A stretch of 64,000 nt of DNA from Paraburkholderia graminis C4D1M (lineage in GTDB: Bacteria; Pseudomonadota; Gammaproteobacteria; Burkholderiales; Burkholderiaceae), in contig NZ_ABLD01000004.1 in the NCBI RefSeq assembly GCF_000172415.1, positions 124,001 to 188,000 of the forward strand. Reading direction: 5' to 3'. The position numbers were made by a program, and so were the translations under genes. The notes under the pieces are model-generated. The model saw nothing but the letters and a program-made list of their open reading frames with translations. It was not told where the DNA came from and did no database searches. This document shows, piece after piece, positions 16,051 to 26,100 of the stretch (position 1 is its first letter; every line of letters starts with the position of its first letter).

Positions 16051-17799
16051 ATGTCTTTAGCCGTTCCTTTTCGCGTTGTGCGCGTTGTTTATTTTGGGCG
16101 CGTTGTGAGCGTTGTTCGTATGGTCCGCGTTGCCCGCATTGCACACGCGTTGCCGCATGCCTGGCGCCGTGTGGCGTCGTTCATGGCGCTCGCGTCGCTC
16201 GCGGCTCTGGCCGCTTGCAGCAATCCGTCCCAGACGCATGACGCGCGAATCGCCGCCGATAACCTCACGCTCTTTCCGCTCGCCGCCTACGACCAGAACG
16301 TCGATCACTGGCTCGAGCCCGACAGCGCCGGCTACGACAAGCCGTTCCTGAGCCCCGCCGATCAGCAGGCGCATTTCCAGGCGCTTTACGCCCGCTACTT
16401 CGGCACCGGGACGAGCGCGCCGTCGCCGTGGAACTCCGCGTATGTGACGATGCGCGTCTATCGCCAGCAAGGCGCGGATGTCGCCGCGCTGCAGCAGCGC
16501 CGCATCGCCCGCTTCGACAATACCGGCAAGAGCGGCGCGGGCATCGGTTATGGCGAGAACTTTCGTCCGCACGACAAGGCGTGGATCGACGCCATCGCGC
16601 GCAATATGAACGTCGCGCAGTTCACCGACGCGCCGGTCTACCAGCCGGCGCGGCGCGCGATCGCGACCACCAATCTGATGGTGCGCGAACTGCCGACCAC
16701 CGACCCGTCGTTCTACGATCACCGTCTGGCCGGCGAAGGCTATCCGTTCGACAACCTGCAAATCTCCGCCGTGCGGCCGGGCACGCCGCTGTATGTGCTC
16801 GGTACGAGCGTCGACGGCGCATGGCATTACGTGCAGACGCCCGATGTGCAAGGCTGGGTGCGCAGCGACGGCGTCGGCATGGCGAGCGAGCGTTTCGTCG
16901 ATAGCTGGCGCGCCGCGAGTGCGAAATCGCTCGGTGCGGTGATCGGTGCTTTTACGCCGGTGCGCGATAGCCGCGGCGTGTTCCGCTTCGAGGCGCCCGC
17001 AGGCACGCTGCTGCCGTTGGTGGCGGCGTCGGCGGATCGCGCGATGCGGGTTGGAAAGATGCGGGCTTCCGCGCCAGCGTCCGATGTGAGTTCGAACGAC
17101 AATGAGACGGGCATGGACGCCAATGCCGCGCCTCCACCGCCGACACATCGCACGGTCCTCGTGCCCGCGCGCGGCGCGGAAGGCGAGGCGTTGATCCGCA
17201 CGGCCGAACTCGACGACACGCAGATTGCGCCGATGCCGCTCGCCGCCACGCCGCGCCATCTCGCGACGCTGATGAAAGCGCTGATCGGCCGGCCTTATGG
17301 CTGGGGCAACAGCGGCCTCTACAACGATTGTTCGTCGGAACTGCAAAGCATCTTCGCGACCTTTGGCGTGTGGCTGCCGCGCCATTCGTCCACGCAGATG
17401 AGCGCCGGGCGCATGATCGATCTGTCCGCGTCGACGCCCGCGCAACGGCTTGACTATCTGGCCGCGCATGGCGTGCCGCTGCGCACGCTGATCTACATCG
17501 GCGGGCATGTGATGCTTTACATCGGCAATACGACTCGCAACGGCGTCACCGTGCCGGTGGTTTATCAGGACATCTGGGGATTGCGTCCGTCCGACAACAG
17601 CCGGCGCGCGGTGATCGGCGGCTCGGTGATTCTGCCGCTCCTCGAACACATTCCCGAGGACGCAACGCTGCAATCGCTCGCGGGCACGCCGACGTTCCAG
17701 ATCAGCATACTCGGTGCGCCGACCGGCGCGTCGGCGCCTTCGCCGGGTTCCGCGCCGACGCCCGCCGCACCGGCTGATGAGGACAATCCGGCGGGCTAA
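16051..17799 (+). CDS. NlpC/P60 cell-wall hydrolase, lipoprotein with SH3 domains
   Basis: 582 residues as drawn. A lipobox LAALAAC places the lipidated cysteine at residue 56, so the true start may be the ATG at 16120, which leaves a more normal 33-residue signal. The middle holds bacterial SH3-like repeats (about 200-330), a Pro-rich linker and a C-terminal NlpC/P60 peptidase with Cys427 (NDCSSEL) and His486 (GGHVMLYIG). It probably cleaves peptide stems of peptidoglycan in the periplasm. The first 35 residues are encoded by a GCGTTG-rich repeat and are Val/Arg-rich, unlike a signal peptide. Confidence 0.87.
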   Translation: MSLAVPFRVVRVVYFGRVVSVVRMVRVARIAHALPHAWRRVASFMALASLAALAACSNPSQTHDARIAADNLTLFPLAAYDQNVDHWLEPDSAGYDKPFLSPADQQAHFQALYARYFGTGTSAPSPWNSAYVTMRVYRQQGADVAALQQRRIARFDNTGKSGAGIGYGENFRPHDKAWIDAIARNMNVAQFTDAPVYQPARRAIATTNLMVRELPTTDPSFYDHRLAGEGYPFDNLQISAVRPGTPLYVLGTSVDGAWHYVQTPDVQGWVRSDGVGMASERFVDSWRAASAKSLGAVIGAFTPVRDSRGVFRFEAPAGTLLPLVAASADRAMRVGKMRASAPASDVSSNDNETGMDANAAPPPPTHRTVLVPARGAEGEALIRTAELDDTQIAPMPLAATPRHLATLMKALIGRPYGWGNSGLYNDCSSELQSIFATFGVWLPRHSSTQMSAGRMIDLSASTPAQRLDYLAAHGVPLRTLIYIGGHVMLYIGNTTRNGVTVPVVYQDIWGLRPSDNSRRAVIGGSVILPLLEHIPEDATLQSLAGTPTFQISILGAPTGASAPSPGSAPTPAAPADEDNPAG

Positions 17800-17833
17800 C
17801 GTCGTCTAACGATCCGTAGGACTAATAGCCGGG

Positions 17834-17872
17834 GCGCGTACGCGCGCACGTGCGTACGTGCGTACGTGCGCG
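17834..17872. repeat. 39-base alternating purine-pyrimidine tract
   Basis: Every position alternates purine and pyrimidine, made of GC, GT and AC steps, and it includes nearly three copies of the unit ACGTGCGT. This composition favours left-handed Z-DNA and also allows cruciform pairing. It lies between the NlpC/P60 stop and the VOC gene, where it could affect supercoiling or replication slippage. Confidence 0.85.
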
Positions 17873-17988
17873 AAATATTTTTTTCGGAGTGTCGATTCGG
17901 TGGCGACCCGTTCGTCGTAACGTTGAAAGGCTCGCTGAAACAGTCGGACTTTCAATCCACGAACCAGTTACTTCAAGGAGTCGCCGTC

Positions 17989-18453
17989 ATGAGCAGCCCC
18001 GCTGTCAAACCGATCCCGGACGGGATGCACTCGCTCACGCCGTATCTGATTTGCGCCAACGCCGCCGAAGCCATCGCGTTTTATACAAAAGCCTTCAACG
18101 CCGTCGAGCAGTTCCGCTTGCCAGGGCCGGGCGGCAAGGTGATGCACGCGTGCCTGAAAATCGGCGATTCGATGCTGATGCTCACCGACGAATGGCCGGA
18201 GCACCAGGCGTTCGGCCCGAATCATCTGCAAGGCACGCCGGTGACGATTCACCACTATGTCGAAGATGTCGACGCAAGTTTTCAGCAAGCTGTCAATGCC
18301 GGCGCGACCGTGAAGATGCCGGTCACCGACATGTTCTGGGGCGACCGCTACGGCCAGTTGAAAGACCCGTTCGGGCATAGCTGGTCGCTGGCCACGCACA
18401 AGCGCGATCTGAGCAAGGAAGAGATCGAGCAGGCGATGGCGGCGATGAAGTAA
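17989..18453 (+). CDS. VOC-superfamily protein, PhnB/glyoxalase-like
   Basis: A 154-residue vicinal-oxygen-chelate fold protein with two babbb modules: LTPYLICANAAEAIAFYTKA, then the metal-region HACLKIGDSMLMLTDE and the C-terminal DPFGHSWSLATHK. A CAAGGAG site sets the start. The family includes PhnB and YdeM-like proteins of unknown substrate. A second, more distant VOC protein occurs at 57210. No neighbouring gene suggests its substrate. Confidence 0.9.
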   Translation: MSSPAVKPIPDGMHSLTPYLICANAAEAIAFYTKAFNAVEQFRLPGPGGKVMHACLKIGDSMLMLTDEWPEHQAFGPNHLQGTPVTIHHYVEDVDASFQQAVNAGATVKMPVTDMFWGDRYGQLKDPFGHSWSLATHKRDLSKEEIEQAMAAMK

Positions 18454-18583
18454 CGTCTTCTGCCGTTTGGCGACGATGGTCGCTGTGGGCCGTTATAAAG
18501 CCGGGCGCGCGCAAGCGTGCCCAACTTCGATGTCTCTGCAAAAACGGCCAGCGCGTCAATGAGTTGCGGAGATTGCGGGGTAG

Positions 18584-18618
18584 TTATGCACAGCCTTGCA
18601 AACAGAATCTGTGGGTAA
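18584..18618. other. Pair of opposed DnaA-box-like sequences
   Basis: TTATGCACA at 18584-18592 is a perfect TTATNCACA box. TGTGGGTAA at 18610-18618 is the reverse complement of a box with one mismatch. Together with flanking bases they form an imperfect 11-base inverted repeat with a 14-base spacer, in the gap between two convergent genes. It could bind DnaA, or simply be a weak bidirectional terminator. Confidence 0.4.
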
Positions 18619-18645
18619 CTTTCCCCGCTGCAAACCACCCCTCTC

Positions 18646-19563
18646 TCAAGCCGCCCGCGCCATCGCATCGCCCTCTTCACCACCCAATGCATCGACGAGA
18701 TCGCCCAGCATGCGCTCGAGCTCCGCGGTCATCAGCGTAAAGTCGGAATCGAACAGCTCGTCGTCGCCTTGAACGGTTGGGTCGCTTGCTTCCTTCAGCA
18801 CGTCGAGCGGTGCAATGCGCTTGATCGTCAGCGAAGGCGTCAGCACGAACGACACGCGGTCCTTCCACGTCATCGCGAGCCGCATGCATTGCTTGCCCGC
18901 TTCGATGTGACGGCGCATATCTTCCGCGTCCAACGTATGGCCGACGTAACGGACCGTCGCGTTGCCTTCGGTCGGCGAGCGCAATTCGGTATCCTGATCG
19001 ACGGTGAAGCCGCTCGGCCCCTCACCGGAAAGCAGCCACTCGGTCATGGCCGCGACCGGCGATTGCGTGACGCGCACCGTGCCAAGCGGCAACTGATCAA
19101 TCGACTTCACGAGCAGGCCGCGCACTTCGTCGGCGACCGTCTGTGACGCCGCGTCGATCACCAGCCAGCCGTTGCGGCAATCGATCCACACGCGCGTATC
19201 GCGGCGAATGCTAAAGGCGCGCGGCAGCAGTTCGTCGGTGACCTGCTCCTTGAGTTCGCGCATCTGCTTGCGGCCAGGTTTGAAGCCCTGCTGCTCTTCG
19301 AGTTCGGCGGCACGCGCTTTCGTCACTTGCGTGACGACCGAAGCCGGCAGCAGCTTCTTCTCCGTGCGGAACGTGAGCAGCAACTGGCCGTTCAGCGCAT
19401 AAACGAGCGAGTCGTTATCGCGCGGCGACGCCCAGCCTTGGCTTTGCATTTCGACGCTATTGCCGGGCGCGAACGCGTGCGGCACGAGCCACTTTTCCAT
19501 TTGTTCCGCCGTGACGGACCACGGAGCGGGAAGACGGTGAAGCTGTAGGTTTTTGAACCACAT
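18646..19563 (-). CDS. rdgC: Recombination-associated protein RdgC
   Basis: 305 residues, the normal RdgC length. It starts [11 protein letters not shown] and continues with the conserved blocks [40 protein letters not shown] and [20 protein letters not shown]. RdgC forms a ring around double-stranded DNA and restrains RecA. Transcribed alone, convergent with the VOC gene. The ATG has no strong binding site, but the start matches the family. Confidence 0.97.
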   Translation of the reverse strand: MWFKNLQLHRLPAPWSVTAEQMEKWLVPHAFAPGNSVEMQSQGWASPRDNDSLVYALNGQLLLTFRTEKKLLPASVVTQVTKARAAELEEQQGFKPGRKQMRELKEQVTDELLPRAFSIRRDTRVWIDCRNGWLVIDAASQTVADEVRGLLVKSIDQLPLGTVRVTQSPVAAMTEWLLSGEGPSGFTVDQDTELRSPTEGNATVRYVGHTLDAEDMRRHIEAGKQCMRLAMTWKDRVSFVLTPSLTIKRIAPLDVLKEASDPTVQGDDELFDSDFTLMTAELERMLGDLVDALGGEEGDAMARAA

Positions 19564-19593
19564 AGGCGAGATGTCCGACGGGCAAAGCGCGTC

Positions 19594-19621
19594 ATTCTAT
19601 ATGACGGCGCTGGTCAAGCAA
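19594..19621 (-). promoter_or_regulatory. Candidate rdgC promoter
   Basis: On the minus strand TTGCTT, a 16-base spacer and TAGAAT end 31 bases upstream of the rdgC ATG. The -10 box matches five of six positions; the -35 box is weak. Confidence 0.35.
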
Positions 19622-19812
19622 CTGCGGTGGCCAATTGGCCGATGTCCGCTGGGGCTTCATGAAAAGTCCGCAATGTGCTGCGTCGGTGGCCATTCGTCTG
19701 AGGCGCGGTCAAGCCGTAATCGTTTAATGGTTTTGCCGTAGTCGTCGAGGCCCGCGCTTCGCCGCTAAATCGCCTAGACTTTCCGATATGCGCGACGAAG
19801 ACGGAGGCGGCC

Positions 19813-20145
19813 ATGGCCGACGAAACCGCACCTTGGCAAATGGTCGAATACGAGGGCTTCGAGATTCACGTGGCGCTCATGCCAAAGAATGAGCCGGACG
19901 AAGGCAACGCGTCCTACGCGCCGCCGAACGAGGCGAATAACCGCTACACGTATGTCGGCTACGTCTGTCATCCGGGCGCGGACCCGTCGATTCCCGGTCA
20001 CGCGGTCCCATTTCATGCGGACGGCGAGGAAAGCTTCGCCAGCAAGGACGACGCGCTGTACGAAGGCGTGCACGTGGGACGCAGCATTGTCGATGGCACG
20101 CATCCGGATTTGACCGTGCTGCCGCTGGTCACGGGCGGTGTTTGA
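19813..20145 (+). CDS. Conserved-looking small protein of unknown function
   Basis: 110 residues, acidic and soluble, without signal peptide or membrane segment. I do not recognise a family. It has an N-terminal PWQMVEYEGFEIHVALMP strand pattern, a Tyr-rich YTYVGYVCHPGAD segment, and ends in a hydrophobic LTVLPLVTGG. A strong GGAGG site at the right distance supports the start and translation. It is divergent from rdgC and convergent with the msbA region. Confidence 0.75.
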   Translation: MADETAPWQMVEYEGFEIHVALMPKNEPDEGNASYAPPNEANNRYTYVGYVCHPGADPSIPGHAVPFHADGEESFASKDDALYEGVHVGRSIVDGTHPDLTVLPLVTGGV

Positions 20146-20155
20146 GCGTCTGTCG

Positions 20156-20248
20156 TCAATCACCCGGCAACGGCACGCCGATCGGCACTAGCAAGCCAGC
20201 GTTGCCATCTTCCAGCAAGTCCCGCGGCCCGGTCGGGTAACCAGAACC
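20156..20248 (-). pseudogene. Remnant of a GT4-family glycosyltransferase C-terminus
   Basis: About 30 codons ending in TGA read YPTGPRDLLEDGNAGLLVPI followed by a short tail. This matches the sugar-nucleotide-binding C-terminal signature of GT4 glycosyltransferases (PxGPRELLxxGxxGxLVPxGD). No in-frame body of the enzyme precedes it: upstream is the end of msbA. In related genomes a glycosyltransferase commonly follows msbA, from memory, so this is most likely a deletion scar of an LPS glycosyltransferase gene. Confidence 0.5.
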
Positions 20249-20292
20249 GTGGAACGGAGACGCCGCTGGCAGGCGACGCAACTGCCGGACAC

Positions 20293-22086
20293 TTATGCCG
20301 CACTCTGCTGAAACTGAATCCGATGCAGATGCGCGTACAACCCGTTCTGTGCCAGCAGTTCCCGATGACTGCCGCACTCGACGATATGCCCCGCCTCCAT
20401 CACGAGGATGCGGTTCGCGCGCTCGATGGTGGACAGCCGGTGCGCGATGACGAGCGTGGTGCGGCCTTTCATCAGCGTTTCGAGCGCGGCCTGCACGTGG
20501 CGCTCGGACTCCGAATCCAGCGCCGACGTGGCTTCGTCGAGAATCAGGATCGGCGCGTCCTTGTAGATGGCGCGCGCGATCGCGAGACGCTGGCGCTGGC
20601 CGCCGGACAGCATCATGCCGTTGTCGCCGACGAGCGTGTCGATGCCGTTGGGCATCGCGTCGACCGTGTCCCACAGGTTGGCCGCGCGTAGCGCCGCGGT
20701 CACCCTGTCGCGATCGGCCGTCTGGCCGTAAGCGACGTTGTTGGCCACCGTGTCGTTGAAGAGCACGACGTCCTGGCTCACCATCGCGATCTGGCTGCGC
20801 AGCGCGTGCAGGTCGTACTCGGGAAGCGCGACGCCGTCGACGAGAATCTCGCCGCCGGTCGGATCGAAAAAGCGCGGCAGCAGGTTCACCAGCGTGGTCT
20901 TGCCGCTGCCCGACGGACCCGCGAGCGCGACCATTTCACCCGGCGCCACCTTGAACGAAACCTTGTCCAGCGTGTGGCGATTGTGCGTCGCGTTGGCGCT
21001 GTACATGAACGAGACGTCGCGGAACTCCACTTCGCCGCGCGCGCGCTCGAGCGGCTTGCCGCCGCCCGCTGGCTCCGCCGGTTCGTCGATCAGGCCGAAG
21101 ATCAGCTCGGCCGCCGTCATGCCCCGCTGCAGCGGCTGGTTCACATCCATCAGATGCTTGAGCGGCGAGATGATCAGCAGCATTGACGTGACGAAGGCGA
21201 CGAAGCCGCCGACCGTGGTCTGATCCGACGACGACTGCACCACCGCGATCGTGATCACGACGGCAAGCGCGATGGACGCGAGGAACTGCGTCAGCGGTTG
21301 AGCGAGTCCGCCCGAGACCGTCATGCGCATCGCGTAGCCGCGCAGACGCTTGCTCATCGACGAGAAGCGGTCCATCTCGTACTTCTCGCCGTTATGAACC
21401 TTGACGACCTTGTAGCCGCCCACGGTTTCCTCGACGATGTAGGACAGCTCGTTGGTCAGCAGTTGATGCTCGCGGTTCAGCCGCCGCAGCCGGCGATTGA
21501 TCTTGCCGACTAGCCAGCCGATGCCCGGCAGCAGCACCGCGACGATCAGCGTGAGCCGCCAGTTCAGATAGAACAGATAGCCGAGCAGGAAGACGACCGT
21601 GAGCGAGTCGCGCACCAGCGTGACCAACACGCTCAACAGCACGTTGAGAATCTGGTTGACCTCGAAGACGATCGCGTTGATCACCGTGCTCGCGGTTTCG
21701 CGCTGAAAAAACGCGACGCTCGTGTGAATCATGCGGTCGAACATGCGCAGCCGCAGTTCGAGCAGGATCTTGTTGGAGACGTATGCGAGCAGATAACCGG
21801 ACGCATATTGCGACACGCCTCGAATCAGCGCGAGGCCGATCACGGCGACGGGCACGAACCATTTCGCGTTATCGCTTGCATGCGCGCCGAAACCTTTGTC
21901 GAGCAGCGGCTTGAGCAACGCGGGAATGGCGGCGTCGGTGGCGGCGCTTGCGGCCATCGCGATAATGGCCCCGATGATCACCCACAAGAGCGGCTTGACG
22001 AACGGCCACAGGCGCCGGAAAACGACGGCGGGCGACGACGCTTCGCCTTCACCGATGGGTTTGCTTAACGTTGGCTTCGCGCTCAA
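20293..22086 (-). CDS. msbA: Lipid A / LPS flippase ABC transporter MsbA
   Basis: 597 residues. Six membrane helices (about 25-325) are followed by an ATP-binding domain with Walker [10 protein letters not shown], signature [14 protein letters not shown], Walker [13 protein letters not shown] and switch His in VIAHRLS. It flips lipid A-core across the inner membrane as a homodimer. The start is TTG, supported by an AGAGGA binding site six bases upstream. It is divergent from the WaaE-like glycosyltransferase, and a glycosyltransferase scar follows it. Confidence 0.96.
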   Translation of the reverse strand: MSAKPTLSKPIGEGEASSPAVVFRRLWPFVKPLLWVIIGAIIAMAASAATDAAIPALLKPLLDKGFGAHASDNAKWFVPVAVIGLALIRGVSQYASGYLLAYVSNKILLELRLRMFDRMIHTSVAFFQRETASTVINAIVFEVNQILNVLLSVLVTLVRDSLTVVFLLGYLFYLNWRLTLIVAVLLPGIGWLVGKINRRLRRLNREHQLLTNELSYIVEETVGGYKVVKVHNGEKYEMDRFSSMSKRLRGYAMRMTVSGGLAQPLTQFLASIALAVVITIAVVQSSSDQTTVGGFVAFVTSMLLIISPLKHLMDVNQPLQRGMTAAELIFGLIDEPAEPAGGGKPLERARGEVEFRDVSFMYSANATHNRHTLDKVSFKVAPGEMVALAGPSGSGKTTLVNLLPRFFDPTGGEILVDGVALPEYDLHALRSQIAMVSQDVVLFNDTVANNVAYGQTADRDRVTAALRAANLWDTVDAMPNGIDTLVGDNGMMLSGGQRQRLAIARAIYKDAPILILDEATSALDSESERHVQAALETLMKGRTTLVIAHRLSTIERANRILVMEAGHIVECGSHRELLAQNGLYAHLHRIQFQQSAA

Positions 22087-22214
22087 GGAATCCTCTGGGA
22101 ATGCGGAACGAGATTCGCGCCGGCGACCGGCTGCCCGCGGCGCGAAGATCGAAAAGCAGCATTGTAAACGGTTGGTGTGGACGCTCGGCCGACGTTTTTG
22201 GGGGGTTGCGCCGC

Positions 22215-22245
22215 TTGCCGAAGCATCGTATTGCCCGGGTATACT
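22215..22245 (+). promoter_or_regulatory. Candidate promoter of the WaaE-like glycosyltransferase
   Basis: TTGCCG and TATACT are separated by 19 bases, about 80 bases before the glycosyltransferase ATG. The boxes are good but the spacer is longer than the optimum. Confidence 0.35.
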
Positions 22246-22323
22246 TGCGCGGCCCGTTGCGCCTCACCGCGCGATCCCTTGCGTCGCTCCGCCTTCACGC
22301 CACTCGCCATCACCACTTCAGGT

Positions 22324-23109
22324 ATGCAAGAAACTACCCTCGGCGTCGCCATCATCACTAAAAACGCGGCGGCGCGGCTCGCCGAATGCCTGCGGTCCGT
22401 GGCCTTTGCGGACCAGATTGTCGTGATCGACGGCGGCAGCGTCGACGGCACTGCCGACATTGCCCGCGCGCACGGCGCCCAGGTGATCGAACAGACCGAC
22501 TGGCCAGGCTTCGGCCCGCAAAAGAACCGCGCGGTGAACGCGCTCAACACCGCCTGGATTCTCTCGCTCGACGCCGACGAGATCGTTTCGCCGGAGCTCG
22601 CCGCGTCGATCCGCGCGGCGCTCGCGGCACCCGCCGCCGACGTCTATGCGGTAGACCGTTTGTCGAGTTTTTGCGGGCACTGGATTCATCACAGCGGCTG
22701 GTATCCGGACTGGATTCCGCGCCTCTTCAAGCGCGGCGCCGCGCGTTTCTCGGACGACCTCGTTCACGAACGGCTTGTCTTCGACACGCCCGCGCAACGC
22801 CTCACCGGCAAGCTGATGCACTACTCGTACGAGGACTTCGAGTCCGTGCTGCGCAAACTCGATGCCTATTCGAGCGCCGGCGCGCTGCAGCGTCATGCGG
22901 CGGGCCAGCGCGGCAGCTTCGGCAAGGCGCTTGGCCGCGGCGCGTGGGCCTTTGTGCGGACTTACCTGTTGCGCCGAGGCTTTCTGGACGGCCGCGCCGG
23001 CTTCATGATCGCGATGTTCAACGCGGAGACGGTGTACTACCGGTTTCTGAAGCTTGCGCGACTCGGGGAAGCGTCGCGCTCGAAGCCGGGCTCACAGCAA
23101 CGCCCGTAG
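22324..23109 (+). CDS. Family 2 glycosyltransferase, WaaE/KdtX-like
   Basis: 261 residues. The GT2 fold is shown by GVAIITKNAA at the N-terminus, QIVVIDGGSVDGT for nucleotide binding and the metal-binding LSLDADEIVS. The middle WIPRLFKRGAARFSDDLVHE is typical of the WaaE/KdtX group that adds glucose to the LPS inner core. Its neighbour msbA supports a role in LPS assembly. The ATG at 22324 gives the family length; the upstream in-frame extension is not protein-like. Confidence 0.92.
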   Translation: MQETTLGVAIITKNAAARLAECLRSVAFADQIVVIDGGSVDGTADIARAHGAQVIEQTDWPGFGPQKNRAVNALNTAWILSLDADEIVSPELAASIRAALAAPAADVYAVDRLSSFCGHWIHHSGWYPDWIPRLFKRGAARFSDDLVHERLVFDTPAQRLTGKLMHYSYEDFESVLRKLDAYSSAGALQRHAAGQRGSFGKALGRGAWAFVRTYLLRRGFLDGRAGFMIAMFNAETVYYRFLKLARLGEASRSKPGSQQRP

Positions 23110-23122
23110 CAGCGACACACCC

Positions 23123-26100
23123 TTAATACACAATCTCGATCGCGCTGCCGGCGAACTGGCCGCGCAGATCGGCCAGCAATTCGTCGGTCGGCTTCACGCG
23201 CCAGGCGTCGCCAAGACGCATTTCGCCCTCGGCATTCTCGCTTCGATACACGATCTGAACCGCGAGCCCGTTCGGGATTTGCACCGGCTGACGCTGGCGT
23301 CCGTTGTCGCCGCCGTAGCCGCCACCGAAGCCGCCGCTACCGCCATTGCGCCCGCCGCCGTTGCCGCGCGCCGAAGCCGCGGGTGCCGGCGCCGCCTGCG
23401 GCTCATCCTTGCCCGCGCTATGCGCTTCGAGCACGCGCCGCAGCGCCAGCGCGTCGGCGTTGCCGTTCATCTTCACTTTCACGGCCTCTGCGTAACGGCA
23501 GCGTGCGCGGCCGAGGTCCATGACCGTATCCACCGTGAAGCGGATGCCGCCCGTGAACGCGTCGTTGCGCGCCTGGCCCTGCACGACCAGCAACTCGTCT
23601 TCCTTGAAGAGTTGCTTGTTCGCCTCGAAAGTCTCGTTGAACACCGTCACTTCGCATTGACCGGTGCCGTCGTCGAGCAGCGCGATCAGCATCTTGCCGC
23701 GCTGGGTCATCTGCGTGCGCAGCGACGCGATGATGCCCGCGACCAGCTTGTCGCGCCCTTCTTTCAATTCGCCGATCTTCTGCCGCACGAAGCGCCGCAC
23801 TTCGTCCTTGTAGGCGTCGAACAGATGGCCCGACAGATAAAAGCCGAGTGCGGCCTTCTCTTCCTGGAGCTTCTTCTTTTCCGGCCACTCGGGTTCGTCG
23901 ACGAGTTCGTGGCCTTGCGACGGCGCGTCGCCCATATCGAACAAACCGGCCTGCAACGCATTCGCGCTCGCCTGTTCGGCGGCTTCCATCGCGAGCGAAA
24001 CGGACGCGATGAGTTGCGCGCGATTCTGATGCAAAGTATCGAACGCGCCGGCGCGAATCAGTGCTTCGACCGTGCGGCGATTAACCACGCGACGGTCGAT
24101 CCGGTTGCAGAAATCGAAGATGTCGATAAACGGACCGTCTTCGCGCGCGCGCAAAATTTCTTCGATCGCATTCTGCCCGCTGCCCTTGATTGCGCCCAGG
24201 CCGTAGCGGATGGTTTTCGAGCGCTTGCCGTCAGGCTCCGCAACCGGTTCGAAACGATACGCCGACAGGTTGATGTCCGGCGGCAGCACCGTCATCTTGT
24301 TCGTGATGCAGTCTTCGAACAGGATCTTGACCTTGTCCGTGTCGTCCATCGCGAGCGACATATTCGCCGCCATGAATTCCGCCGGATGGTGCGCCTTCAG
24401 CCACGCGGTGTAATACGCGAGCAACGCATACGCGGCCGCGTGCGACTTGTTGAAGCCGTAGCCCGCGAACTTCTCCATCAAGTCGAAAATTTCGTCGGCC
24501 TTCTCGCCGGTCAGGCCATTCTTCGCGGCGCCCTGGCGGAACAACTCGCGATGCTGGGCCATTTCCTCGGCCTTCTTCTTGCCCATCGCGCGACGCAGCA
24601 AGTCTGCGCCGCCGAGCGAGTAGCCGCCGATGATCTGCGCCATCTGCATCACCTGCTCCTGGTAGACCATGATGCCGTAGGTCTCTTTCAGAACAGGTTC
24701 GACGCGCGGATCCGGATACTCGACCACTTCGCGCCCGTGCTTACGCGCGCAGAAACTCGGGATCAGGTCCATCGGGCCCGGACGATACAACGCGACGAGC
24801 GCGATGATGTCTTCGAAGCGGTCGGGCTGCGCGTCCTTCAGCATGCCCTGCATGCCGCGGCTTTCCAGCTGGAACACGGCGACCGTATTCGCTTTCTTGA
24901 GAATCGAAAACGACGCGGGATCGTCGAGCGGCACTTGCGCGAGCGACCAGTCTTTCTTCGACGGATCGAGACGGCGGATATAGCGCTCGGCCCAGTCGAG
25001 AATCGTGAGCGTGGTCAGGCCCAAGAAGTCGAACTTGACGAGGCCGACGGCTTCGACGTCGTCCTTGTCGTACTGGCTCACGACGCCGCTTTCGTCGCCC
25101 TGCGTGTACAGCGGGCAAAAGTCGGTCAGCTTGCCGGGCGCGATCAGCACGCCGCCCGCATGCATGCCGACGTTACGCGTGAGACCTTCGACGCGTTGCG
25201 CGAGCTCGAGCAACTGATGCACCTCGTCTTCGTTGTCGAAGCGCTCCTGCAAGAGCGGCTCTTCCTTCATCGCGTCGGCGATCGTGACGTGCTTGCCCGG
25301 CTTGAACGGAATCAGCTTGGCGATGCCGTCGGTGAACATATAGCCGAGATCGAGCACGCGGCCGATGTCGCGCACCGCCGCCTTCGCCGCCATCGTGCCG
25401 AAGGTCGCGATCTGCGAGACGGCGTCCGCGCCGTACTTTTCCTTCACGTACTGGATCACGCGGTCGCGGCCGTGCTGGCAGAAGTCGATGTCGAAGTCGG
25501 GCATCGACACACGTTCCGGGTTCAGGAAACGTTCGAACAGCAGGTTGTAGCGCAGCGGATCGAGGTCGGTCACGCCGAGCGCGTACGCGACGAGCGAGCC
25601 CGCGCCCGAACCCCGGCCCGGCCCCACCGGTACGCCGTTGTTCTTTGCCCAGTTGATGAAGTCCGCGACGATCAGGAAGTAGCCCGGAAAGCCCATCTTG
25701 ATGATCGTGCCGCACTCGAATTCGAGCCGCTGGTAATACGTGTCGCGCTGCGCGGCGCGCTCGGCTTCATCGGGGTACAACTGCTCGAGACGCTTTTCCA
25801 GGCCCTCTTTCGACAGATGCACGAGGTAGTCGTCGAGCGACATGCCGTCGGGCGTCGGAAAGAGCGGCAGTTTCGGCTTGCCGAGTTCGAGTGTGAGATT
25901 GCAGCGCTTGGCGATCTCCACCGTATTGGCAAGCGCCGACGGAATGTCCGCGAACAGCGCGGTCATTTCGTCTTGCGTGCGGAAATACTGCTCGGGCGTA
26001 AAGCGCTTCTGACGCCGCGGATTCGCGAGAATGTCGCCTTCGGAAATACACACGCGCGCTTCGTGCGCGGTGAAGTCGTCGGGCGTCATGAACTGCATCG

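Noticed and set aside
16057..17673. Long minus-strand frame opposite the NlpC/P60 gene
   Set aside because: The translation is Arg/His/Ala-rich without motifs; it mirrors the codon bias of the true gene.
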